Assembly (NCBI GenBank): GCA_030581615.1
Contig: JAKTTT010000004.1
Location: 434,001 to 498,000, forward strand
DNA from: Alloascoidea africana
Lineage: Eukaryota > Ascomycota > Alloascoideomycetes > Alloascoideales > Alloascoideaceae
Length of the DNA: 64,000 nt
Reading direction: 5' to 3'
The notes under the pieces are model-generated. The model had not been told where the DNA came from. It saw nothing but the letters and a program-made list of their open reading frames with translations, and did not search any database. Each line of letters starts with the position of its first letter. Position 1 is the first letter of the stretch. A program made the translations under genes and the position numbers. Below are positions 8,352 through 16,993 of the stretch, in pieces.

Positions 8352-10604
8352 ATGGCAAAAAAAGCCCTGAAAAAAAAAAAAAAAAAGAGACTCGCAAACC
8401 AGCTCTCGCCGGCCACCATCTTCACAATTCTCCTTCACCTTCACCTTCTTCGCCTTTGCTCTCGCGCTCCCAAGCCGCCTGTATCTCCGTTCTCGCGCCA
8501 GTGCACACTTCTCGGAGGCTCCCGCTCGCACACTGCAATTGCCCCCCGCCGCTTTCCAGCAACAGCTACTACTACTACTACTCACAATACCACAGCAAAT
8601 TCAAACCGAAAACCCAATCTTCGACTTATGACTAACGACGCTGCTGCCACCACCGCACCTTTCAACCGCGAGCTGTTGGAATCCACGCTGAAACGGCGTT
8701 TTTTCTTCGCGCCTGCTTTCGAGATCTATGGCGGTGTCTCTGGTCTCTACGACTATGGTCCTCCAGGCACTGCGTTCCAGGCCAACGTTGTGGACGTTTG
8801 GCGCAAACACTTTGTTCTGGAAGAGGACATGCTGGAGGTAGACTGCACAATGCTGACCCCTTACGAAGTGCTCAAGACCTCGGGCCACGTTGACAAGTTT
8901 GCCGATTGGATGTGTCGCGATCTGAAAACCGGTGAAATCTTCCGTGCTGACCATCTTGTCGAGGAAGTTCTCGAATCCCGGCTCAAAGGTGACGCCGAAG
9001 CCCGCGGTGTCGCAGTGGATCCTACTGCTGATGCTGAAGATGGCAAGGACAAGAAGAAACGCAAAAACAAGGTCAAGACAATCAAGACTGAGAAACTCGA
9101 GGATGCCGTTGTTGAAGAGTACAAGTCCATTCTTGCACAGATTGACAATTATTCCGGTCCGCAATTGGGCGAATTGATGAACAAATACAACATTACAAAC
9201 CCAGCAACTGGTGGGAAATTGGAAGAACCCAAGGAATTCAACCTCATGTTTGAAACTGCAATTGGTCCATCCGGCCAACTCAAAGGCTTTTTGCGTCCTG
9301 AGACTGCGCAAGGTCAATTTCTCAATTTTTCAAAATTGTTGGATCATAACAATTTGAAAATGCCATTTGCTTCCGCATCAATTGGTAAATCTTTCCGTAA
9401 TGAAATCTCCCCCAGATCCGGTCTATTGCGTGTACGTGAGTTTTTGATGGCGGAAATTGAACATTTTGTGGACCCACAAAACAAGTCCCACCCCAGATTC
9501 CACGAAGTTGAGGACGTGGTTTTGCGGTTTTTACCCCGTGAGGTCCAACTCAGTGGTAAAACCGAGCCTGTGGAGACAACTGTTGGCGATGCTGTTCGTT
9601 CCGGAATGGTTGATAACGAGACCTTGGGCTATTTTTTGGCAAGAATTTATGCCTTTTTGATCAAGATTGGTGTAGACCACAATAGACTCAGGTTCCGCCA
9701 ACACATGGCCAACGAAATGGCCCATTACGCAACCGATTGTTGGGACGCGGAGCTTCACACAAGTTATGGCTGGATCGAATGTGTGGGATGTGCAGACCGA
9801 TCCGCTTACGATCTCAGTGTGCACTCTGTCCGCACGAACGAAAAACTCGTCGTGCGACAGACTCTGGACCAGCCCATCACTGTTGAGGCTCTCGAGATTG
9901 ACATTAACAAAAAGAAGTTTGGTCCCATTTTCAGAAAAGACGCAAAGAAGATCGAAACCGCTTTGGTCAACTCTACCCAATGCGAGCGCGAAAATTTCTT
10001 GCAACAGTTGAACGAATCCGGCGTCATTACGCTAACTGTTGACGGCGGTGCTAAAGTCGAGGTTTCCAAAGACCTGGTCACAATTGAAAAAAGATCCCAT
10101 ATCGAACACGTTCGTGAATATACACCGAATGTGATTGAGCCCTCTTTTGGCATTGGTAGAATCATCTACTGTGTTTTTGAACACAATTTTTGGTCTCGTC
10201 CAGGTGATGAAGCACGAACAGTTATTTCGTTCCCACCTCTGGTTGCACCCACAAAAGTGCTTCTTGTTCCCTTGTCCACAAATGAACAACTTGTGCCAAT
10301 TACGAAAAAAGTATCCGCAGTCTTGCGCAAAAACGGAATTCCTTTCAAAGTCGATGACTCTTCCGCATCCATTGGTAAACGTTACTCACGTAATGACGAA
10401 TTGGGTACTCCCTTTGGTATAACTGTGGATTTTGATTCCGTTGAAAATGAGAGTATCACACTACGTGAGCGCGATTCCACAAAACAGGTTAGAGGCCCCA
10501 TTGACCAAGTCATCGCCGCAATCAAGGAGATTTGTTATTTTGGTGCTTCTTGGAAGGAAGGTACCAAGAACCTTGAGGTTTTTGAAAGCAAGTCCGAGGA
10601 CTAG
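8352..10604 (+). CDS. GRS1: Glycyl-tRNA synthetase, cytosolic with probable mitochondrial long form
   Basis: A class II synthetase charging tRNA-Gly. Two in-frame starts are plausible. ATG 8628 (MTNDAAATTAPFNRELLEST) gives 658 aa and matches the cytosolic enzyme. ATG 8352 (context AAAAATGG) adds 92 residues with no Asp or Glu and many Lys/Arg/Ser/Thr, which fits a mitochondrial presequence. In Saccharomyces one GRS1 gene serves both compartments through alternative initiation, so nested starts are expected. Catalytic motifs: SGLYDYGPPGTAFQANVVDV, motif 2 SFRNEISPRSGLLRVREFLM, the HYATDCWDAE segment, and motif 3 PSFGIGRIIYCVFEH. The anticodon-binding domain includes APTKVLLVPL and IGKRYSRNDELGTPFGITVD. 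Which start dominates cannot be decided from sequence. Confidence 0.94.
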   Translation: MAKKALKKKKKKRLANQLSPATIFTILLHLHLLRLCSRAPKPPVSPFSRQCTLLGGSRSHTAIAPRRFPATATTTTTHNTTANSNRKPNLRLMTNDAAATTAPFNRELLESTLKRRFFFAPAFEIYGGVSGLYDYGPPGTAFQANVVDVWRKHFVLEEDMLEVDCTMLTPYEVLKTSGHVDKFADWMCRDLKTGEIFRADHLVEEVLESRLKGDAEARGVAVDPTADAEDGKDKKKRKNKVKTIKTEKLEDAVVEEYKSILAQIDNYSGPQLGELMNKYNITNPATGGKLEEPKEFNLMFETAIGPSGQLKGFLRPETAQGQFLNFSKLLDHNNLKMPFASASIGKSFRNEISPRSGLLRVREFLMAEIEHFVDPQNKSHPRFHEVEDVVLRFLPREVQLSGKTEPVETTVGDAVRSGMVDNETLGYFLARIYAFLIKIGVDHNRLRFRQHMANEMAHYATDCWDAELHTSYGWIECVGCADRSAYDLSVHSVRTNEKLVVRQTLDQPITVEALEIDINKKKFGPIFRKDAKKIETALVNSTQCERENFLQQLNESGVITLTVDGGAKVEVSKDLVTIEKRSHIEHVREYTPNVIEPSFGIGRIIYCVFEHNFWSRPGDEARTVISFPPLVAPTKVLLVPLSTNEQLVPITKKVSAVLRKNGIPFKVDDSSASIGKRYSRNDELGTPFGITVDFDSVENESITLRERDSTKQVRGPIDQVIAAIKEICYFGASWKEGTKNLEVFESKSED

Positions 10605-10771
10605 TCAGTGTCTATAGTAGCTACTATTTTATTTTGTTTTTTTAATTTATTTCTTTTGCACAAAACCTTTTCACTGTATAGTGTGTGGACTTACACACGT
10701 GTACTAACATAAAAATTATAAAAACGTATTTCAAAAATAACAAATCATGCCTTTCTTTTTTACTGCTGCTG

Positions 10772-13210
10772 CTACTGCTGCTGTTGTTCCAGTTTCTCTC
10801 TTTCTCGTCTCAAATTTCCAATAAAATTGATTGCACTACCAGCTTTGAAAAAATCCACCTGATCTTTGGACATTGTATGTTTAACCGTAATATCAAACTC
10901 CTTGCCATTCCGTTTTGTCACTCGGATTGTCAACTCACCGCCATTATCACCATTCTTGTCGAGCATATCGAGTAAATCCACAGTCTCAATCGTATCACAT
11001 GAATCAATAAGATCGTAATCAGATTCGTTTTTGAAAGTTACCGGTAACACGCCCTGTTTCTTCAAATTCGTTTCATGGATACGTGCAAAAGATTTACACA
11101 AGATCATTTCACCACCCAGGAATCGAGGTGAAAGTGCTGCGTGCTCTCGTGCGGATCCTTCACCATAGTTGTGCTCTGCGAGAACGACCCATGGTCTCTG
11201 CTCCTGCTTCCACTTGATCATGAGATCCGGGATCGAAAACCCAGCTCCATCAAAATCGTATACTTGGTTAACCTCGCCGGTCTCCTTGTTCTGTGCTCCA
11301 ATCAGCGTGTTGTTGGAAATGTTCTCCAAATGGCCCTTGTACTTTAACCAAGCGCCCGCTGCGGAAATGTGATCTGTAGTGCACTTGCCTTCCACTTTCA
11401 TCAACACGCTCAACTTGAGCTCCTCCCCATTGAATGCAGAAAAGGGTTCCAAAACCTGGAGACGGTCCGACTCGGGCGACACCGCAATCTCCACCTCGTG
11501 GTTCGGCTGGGGATTCACCTCTGGATAAAACTGCGCACGGCCCTTGTTGAAACCTTGTAAAGGCAACTCGTCTCCATACGGAGGTGTAAACATGAATTGC
11601 TCCCCGTTTTTATCCACAAGACTGTCTTTCAAAGGGTTAAAGTTCATGTCTCCAGAATAAATCATCGCAGTTACAATCTCAGGCGACGTCAAGAAATTCA
11701 TCGTGTTCCTATTACCATCGTTTCGTGCACGGAAGTTCCGGTTGAAAGAAGTCATGATTGCATTAAACTCGGTGGATTTCTTGTCGATATCCTGTCTGTC
11801 CCATTGTCCAATACATGGCCCACACGCATTTGCCAACACAGTTGCACCGGCCTTGACAAATGTATCCGTGAGTCCGTCTTTCTCAATAGTAGCCCTAATC
11901 TGTTCGGACCCAGGCGTGATGAAAAACGGTACTTTGGGTTTGAGTCCGCGCTCATCGGCCTGTCGCACTAGAGAAGCTACACGGGACATGTCCTGATACG
12001 AACTGTTTGTGCACGAACCGATCAGCCCAGCTGACACTTTGTCAGGCCAGCTCTGTTCTCTAGCAACCTGTCCAAACTTGGACACCGGGTTCGACAGATC
12101 TGGTGTGAAGGGCCCGTTGATATGAGGCTCCAGCTCCGACAAGTTGATCTCCACAATCTCATCGTACTCGGCGCCCTGGTCCGCGGACAGAAACCCAAAC
12201 TTGGCTTGCACGTCCTCGACCGCAGTCGCAATGGGTCCGCGGTTTGTTGCTTGGAGATACCTCTTCATGGACTCTGTGAACGGGAAAGTCGAGGTTGTGG
12301 CTCCAACCTCTGCTCCCATGTTACAAATCGTGGCCATTCCCGTACAACTTAGGGACTCAACTCCTTCACCAAAGTACTCAATGATGAACCCGGTTCCACC
12401 TCGCACGGTCAGCTTTCCCGCCAGATACGTTATCACGTCCTTGGGTGCCGTCCATCCACTCAGCTGGCCTGTCAATTTCACTCCCAGAATACGTGGAGCT
12501 TTCAATTCCCATGGCGTGCCCGTCAGAGCATCCACGGCATCCGCACCACCAACACCAATTGCAATTGCACCGCCGCCGCCTGCATTCGGCGTGTGGGAGT
12601 CTGTTCCCAGCATCATGAGTCCCGGGACGGAAAAGTTCTCGAGCACAATCTGGTGGATGATACCAGACCCAGGCCCCCAGAATTGGATTCCATATTTTTC
12701 AGCACACGACTGCAAAAAATCAAACACTTCCTTGTTTGTGGATACAGAAGCGGCCAAATCCTCATCCGCACCTTTGTTCCCGACAATGAGATGGTCACAA
12801 TGGATTGAAGCCGGAACCGCTGTGCTACTCATTCCACAGGTCATAAACTGGAGTAGGGCCATTTGTGCAGAGGCATCTTGCATCGCGACCCGATCTGGAC
12901 TAAGCTTCAGGTACTTTTCACCCCTAATTGCCTCGCGGCCATCGCCCAGGGACTCTTCCGGATCCACCAAGTGCGAGTACAGGATCTTCTCAGCCAAAGT
13001 CAGCGGTCGGTCCAGTATCTTCTTCGCCATCGTAAGCTTCGTAATCAGCTTTCTATAAGGCGGGGTCCTGGATTCGAACTCCTGGGGAACCTGGTACAGA
13101 TCAGTGGCAGTCGCCAGGGTCCGCACGCTAGAGATCGCAAAAGAAGATTTGGCGATTGTCCTTCGCACCCGAGACAGACATGCTGTCCTGGCCGACAGTA
13201 TTACAGCCAT
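10772..13210 (-). CDS. ACO2: Mitochondrial aconitase, Aco2 type
   Basis: A [4Fe-4S] hydro-lyase of the mitochondrial matrix, 812 aa, with a basic leader (MAVILSARTACLSRVRRTIA). Cluster cysteines appear in GLIGSCTNSSYQDM and LANACGPCIGQW. Active-site stretches are LGTDSHTPNAGGGGAIAIGV, GGTGFIIEYFGEGVESLSC and the swivel-domain EHNYGEGSAREHAAL. It resembles yeast Aco2 more than Aco1: VAMQDASAQMALLQFM, FRARNDGNRNTMNFLTSP, LIGAQNKETGEVNQVYD and HTMSKDQVDFFKAGSAINFI are Aco2 signatures, from memory of those proteins. In S. cerevisiae ACO2 has been implicated in the homocitrate branch of lysine synthesis as well as citrate isomerisation. Calling it Aco2 rather than Aco1 is moderately sure; that it is an aconitase is certain. 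A poly-Gln tail closes the protein. Confidence 0.94.
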   Translation of the reverse strand: MAVILSARTACLSRVRRTIAKSSFAISSVRTLATATDLYQVPQEFESRTPPYRKLITKLTMAKKILDRPLTLAEKILYSHLVDPEESLGDGREAIRGEKYLKLSPDRVAMQDASAQMALLQFMTCGMSSTAVPASIHCDHLIVGNKGADEDLAASVSTNKEVFDFLQSCAEKYGIQFWGPGSGIIHQIVLENFSVPGLMMLGTDSHTPNAGGGGAIAIGVGGADAVDALTGTPWELKAPRILGVKLTGQLSGWTAPKDVITYLAGKLTVRGGTGFIIEYFGEGVESLSCTGMATICNMGAEVGATTSTFPFTESMKRYLQATNRGPIATAVEDVQAKFGFLSADQGAEYDEIVEINLSELEPHINGPFTPDLSNPVSKFGQVAREQSWPDKVSAGLIGSCTNSSYQDMSRVASLVRQADERGLKPKVPFFITPGSEQIRATIEKDGLTDTFVKAGATVLANACGPCIGQWDRQDIDKKSTEFNAIMTSFNRNFRARNDGNRNTMNFLTSPEIVTAMIYSGDMNFNPLKDSLVDKNGEQFMFTPPYGDELPLQGFNKGRAQFYPEVNPQPNHEVEIAVSPESDRLQVLEPFSAFNGEELKLSVLMKVEGKCTTDHISAAGAWLKYKGHLENISNNTLIGAQNKETGEVNQVYDFDGAGFSIPDLMIKWKQEQRPWVVLAEHNYGEGSAREHAALSPRFLGGEMILCKSFARIHETNLKKQGVLPVTFKNESDYDLIDSCDTIETVDLLDMLDKNGDNGGELTIRVTKRNGKEFDITVKHTMSKDQVDFFKAGSAINFIGNLRREREKLEQQQQ

Positions 13211-13335
13211 CTCTGCTAATGTGTAGATATAGTGGGTGTGGAGAAAGAGAGCAAAAGGCTAAGCGAAATTTATCTATTTTTTTTTTTTTTGGTTGTGGAA
13301 ACCCCAATTTTTTTGATTTCGCACTGAGTCATACG

Positions 13336-13348
13336 GGTGCACGGGTGT
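13336..13348 (-). promoter_or_regulatory. Rap1-like site upstream of ACO2
   Basis: The minus strand reads ACACCCGTGCACC, one mismatch from ACACCCRYACAYM, about 126 bp upstream of the ACO2 start. A second half-site (CACCCGTAT) overlaps its 3' side. Function is inferred. Confidence 0.35.
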
Positions 13349-13504
13349 ACTATGAAGAAGGGGGGAGGGGAGTAGTCATCGCGTTCGGAAAAGCGCTGAT
13401 TGGGCAAGAAGTAGTAGAACGATAAGAATTGACATTTCCCTGTGATTACAACTTGCTGTTTTGCTATTTACAAATCCGTTTAAATGGCAGGTACTATAAA
13501 CTTC

Positions 13505-14057
13505 CTATTTTCCAAAGACGACCGTTTTCATCGCGGATAGGAATGGTGCTCGCTTTTGGTTCGGCGTCAGTTCTTTCATCAGCCGTTCGTAATATAAGGG
13601 GTTGCCCTTTGGTGCCCTCAGCTTGTCTCCTACAGAGTACTAGAGCAATAGATATGTTAGTATTCGTGTCCATATTCCTGGCTATGGATTCTGTTCTGTT
13701 CTGTTTAGGAGTGCAGCGATAAGATTGAAAAAGAAAAGTACCCACCTTGTCTCTGTATGTATTTGCCTGGATTTTCTTTATCGATTGTAATTGTCGCTGA
13801 GCCTCGTCTTCTGTAATTTTCAAAGGCACTGATCCATTGTCTATATCCAACTCTTCTTCTCCTGGTAGACTACTACCTGTCTTTTTCGCAGCCACAGATA
13901 CAGCTTTGGCAAAATCCGTTCCTTTCCCTCCTAACAGCTGTGTGTATCTGTCTATCTGCGACTGTTTGAACGATGCAAAATGGTGTATCCGATCGTCAGG
14001 AAGGCTTTTCAACACCGTCAGAATCGACCTCAGAGTTTGTGGTTTTGCAACTGACAT
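13505..14057 (-). CDS. CBP6: Cytochrome b mRNA translation/assembly factor Cbp6
   Basis: With Cbp3, Cbp6 binds the mitoribosome exit and newly made cytochrome b, promoting COB translation and bc1 assembly. Exon 1 is 14057-13746 (104 codons, starting MSVAKPQTLRSILTVLK and containing PDDRIHHFASFKQSQIDRY). The intron is 13745-13640 (GTGGGT donor, TACTAAC branch-like box read as AATACTAACAT, CTAG acceptor). Exon 2 is 13639-13505, encoding YSVGDKLRAPKGNPLYYERL and ending SAMKTVVFGK. The joined 148-aa protein matches Cbp6 at both ends: RIHHLVSF near the start and the characteristic YYQRL...FTAMRTVLFGK end in yeast. Reading through the donor without splicing gives an unrelated tail, so the intron is well supported. 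ACO2 and CBP6 lie head to tail with a 294-bp gap. Confidence 0.92.
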
Positions 14058-14130
14058 TTTTGCTTCTGTTGGTCTCTTTCCCTCTTCTCTTGTATACTAC
14101 ACCTGAAAAAAAAAAAAAAGATTTGGGTTG

Positions 14131-14143
14131 GGCGTACGGGTGT
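14131..14143 (-). promoter_or_regulatory. Rap1-like site upstream of CBP6
   Basis: The minus strand reads ACACCCGTACGCC, one mismatch from the Rap1 consensus, 74 bp upstream of the CBP6 start. It is the second such site in neighbouring promoters of two mitochondrial genes. Function is inferred. Confidence 0.35.
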
Positions 14144-14295
14144 GAACACACACCACCCTTTTGAAATGTTTACTGGATATGAATATCAATTGGAAACAGT
14201 CATATAAATGCTAACCAAAGCACAAAGATTTATATAAAACAGAGCACTAATGTTAAAAGAGCTCCAACAAAAGTAGCAAAAAAAGTCTCCAGCCA

Positions 14296-16308
14296 CTAGA
14301 TGACAGTGTTATGGTTTTTCTCTTTTAGAACCTGTTGTATCGCCAGTATATTCTCGCCCTTTTCCTCGTACAGTTTGGCCAGTGCCATGATTCTCCGACC
14401 CCGAATCACCGGTTTCTGGCTCATGCTTCTATCTCTGACCCCAATCACAGAGGCAGAGTGTCGTAGTCGTATGTCACTGATGTCTTCTTGTCTCGGATAC
14501 CTCACGCTTGCGCCAGACGTCGAACTGGCCCGTTTGAAAATGTAGGCGTCCAGCTCCTTCACTACCGCACTGTTGTTATTGTTGTTGTTGATACTAGACG
14601 AGGAAGCAAGAGCAGCCTTTTTCGGTGGAATTATTGGGGGTACCATGGCACCTGTACCTGATAATGGTGAGATCTTCCTCGCCAGTGTGGTCTCGTCATC
14701 GTGGTCGTTCATATTAATATTAATACTGTTGATGTTATTATGGATATTATTGTTACGAGTGTCGTTGCCATTCCCATACTCGTTTTCATTTTCATTTTCA
14801 TTTTCATTTTCATTTTCGTTTTCATTTTCGTTTTCATTCTCATTGTCACTGGCGCTGGTGCTGCTGCTGCCAGACAGACTCAGATCTGCTTGGGATCTAT
14901 TCTCGGGTATGCTTAGATCGGGGAGATTTGTGGGGTGTTCACTTAGCGTGATTTTTTTCAGAAACTGGCCCAAGGCATCGCCATCAATAGAGGTGTTGGT
15001 GGTGCTGATGCTGATTCTGCTGCCGTCATCTTCCTCTGTTGGAGGCGGCGGCCGTCTCCTTGGCATGTCTTGCTCCCGTGGAGGAGGTCTTCGCTCGGGC
15101 CGCCTTCCACGTGGCACGCTGGCATCGGCTCGAGCGGTTGAAGCTGTGGTGGTGGTGGTGGTGGATGTGGATAAAGAGGATGAAGATAAGAACGCCTTGG
15201 GCAGTGCGCTGTTCATTGCCATCATGGAACCCATGAGGTCGTAGATCTGAAGCGACAATACACCCCACGAATCAATAATATTCTTAACAAACCGGATCCC
15301 CAGCATGATGGTTTGAGGATCAGAGGCAGATATTCCCGTCAGGCTCGGCGTGATACAAGTGGCTAAGCTGTTACTGTCATGTTTCGTCGACTTTACATTC
15401 TTGACAATGTGGTCGAGTGTTCGAAACAGGCAACTGAGCATGTATAGAGCGGTAAAATCCAGGTCGAGGTGATTTGTAAGAACATTACCAGTGAAGGTGG
15501 CATCATCCATCAAGACCTGTGGAATCTTGTTAAGCGGGATTAAAGGTCTTGGAAGTTCTCGTAGGTACATTTTTAAAATAGAAGCGTTAACGTGAATGCC
15601 ATAGTCATGGAGATTGATGAGTTGGTTTCTATCTATCGCCTCGCGCACGATATCGACAACAGCTCGTGATCCCGGTATGCGGAATATGCCTTCTGTTGAA
15701 GGGCCTTCGTAGTAAATGATTGAAATCAATTGTTGCCAAAACAAGGGGATGTTTTCTTTATCTATCTTGCCATCCTTGAGTTCAATGTCTAGTCTGTTTC
15801 CAAAGATAGGGGTGGTGTGAACAGGAATTGTGATGCGGCTCTCCACTTTTCGATCGTGTAAATAAACCTCCTTGGAAATGTTCATCTTGCTAATGTCAAT
15901 AAACTTTGCAAGATTCGTCAAGTTTGAAATGTAGACCAGTTTATAGTTGAACTTGCTCGATATAATGCCTTTGAACATTTCAATCATGGCTCGAATCCAC
16001 CAACTTTCATGAACAATGTATACTTTACGGACCCGTTTCTTGATGTCTCTGTTTAACATCCCATATATTCTGATCACCCAAGACCAGCTTGGCTTTTGTG
16101 TTCCTCCACATGCAAATACAACCAATACATATTTCGAAGGTGGCAACTTGGCTATTATAGCGCTTAGTAACTGAGAATAGTTCAAGTCATTCTCTTTAAA
16201 CTTCTTCGCATCGGGGAAACACGTCGTGTTGAGCACGTATATTGGAAGCCTCAGATCCGGATCATATGTCTCTGTACGCGATATGATTCGCTCTGCCAGT
16301 TTATCCAT
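14296..16308 (-). CDS. ECM25: RhoGAP with N-terminal CRAL-TRIO/BCH-type domain, Ecm25-like
   Basis: A 670-aa protein. Residues 1 to about 160 form a Sec14/CRAL-TRIO-like (Cdc42GAP-homology) domain, with LPIYVLNTTCFPDAKKF, PPSKYVLVVFACGGTQKPSW, KKRVRKVYIVHESWWIRAM and FNYKLVYISNLTNLAKFID. A RhoGAP domain follows at about residues 165-360, with GPSTEGIFRIPGSRAVVD carrying the arginine finger in GIFR, then MYLRELPRPLIPLNKIP and LATCITPSLTG. This order matches Saccharomyces Ecm25, a Cdc42 GAP acting in polarised growth. The C-terminal half is disordered, rich in Ser, Pro and Asn, with an uninterrupted Glu-Asn repeat encoded by (TTTTCA)-type hexamers at about 14784-14840, and a basic helical end. 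Confidence 0.88.
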   Translation of the reverse strand: MDKLAERIISRTETYDPDLRLPIYVLNTTCFPDAKKFKENDLNYSQLLSAIIAKLPPSKYVLVVFACGGTQKPSWSWVIRIYGMLNRDIKKRVRKVYIVHESWWIRAMIEMFKGIISSKFNYKLVYISNLTNLAKFIDISKMNISKEVYLHDRKVESRITIPVHTTPIFGNRLDIELKDGKIDKENIPLFWQQLISIIYYEGPSTEGIFRIPGSRAVVDIVREAIDRNQLINLHDYGIHVNASILKMYLRELPRPLIPLNKIPQVLMDDATFTGNVLTNHLDLDFTALYMLSCLFRTLDHIVKNVKSTKHDSNSLATCITPSLTGISASDPQTIMLGIRFVKNIIDSWGVLSLQIYDLMGSMMAMNSALPKAFLSSSSLSTSTTTTTTASTARADASVPRGRRPERRPPPREQDMPRRRPPPPTEEDDGSRISISTTNTSIDGDALGQFLKKITLSEHPTNLPDLSIPENRSQADLSLSGSSSTSASDNENENENENENENENENENENEYGNGNDTRNNNIHNNINSININMNDHDDETTLARKISPLSGTGAMVPPIIPPKKAALASSSSINNNNNNSAVVKELDAYIFKRASSTSGASVRYPRQEDISDIRLRHSASVIGVRDRSMSQKPVIRGRRIMALAKLYEEKGENILAIQQVLKEKNHNTVI

Positions 16309-16993
16309 GGTTCTCTAACCACCCGTAGAGAGATAGAGAGCAAAAAAAACCAAAAAAAGTAGGTTGGTAGAAGGGGGGGAAATGTCGACAGGAAGCGCTT
16401 TGCTGGATGGTAAACAAGCCTAGATTTGTAGCGGAAGTTAAAATACTGGGACGTTACCCGGAACCACGCCAATGAGCAAGGGTATGTTTTTTTTGCAGGA
16501 AGCTAACCAGTGGATAGTCGTCTACTTGGGGTTTGATTTTGGATATTTCGATGTATGTATATGTAATCAATAATGTTGTTCAAGTTTTCGTTTTTTTTTT
16601 GGAGTAGAGATTTTCCTACTTGAAATAGCGGCATCGTACACAAGAGATCTCAGTGATGTGATAACTCTTGATTTTTACCCTTGTAAGTGGAAGACTACGC
16701 AGAAGCCTTCATCAACTAGGCTTTTACATTTGCTAAACGATCATTTTCAACGTTTCGAAGAATTGAACTAAGATTTTGTTTATTTATTCACCCTGCATTA
16801 TTATTTGAACAGATCCAGGTTAAAATTTCAAAACATGAGATTAAAAAACAAAAAAAAAAAATACACTTGTGCATGCTTCTGCTTTTGACCGCAAGTGCGG
16901 GTAACATCCGGATCTCATTTTTTTTTTTGGTGGGAGGAGAAATGCTTCACACTCGCAATTTATGTCTTCACCTCCAGCAACTGTTAACCTGTC
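16309..16993. other. Intergenic, divergent promoter of ECM25 and BRE1
   Basis: 685 bp with no supported gene. It is AT-rich, with A/T runs near 16590 and 16845-16930. I see no tRNA or conserved ncRNA motif. Confidence 0.6.
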
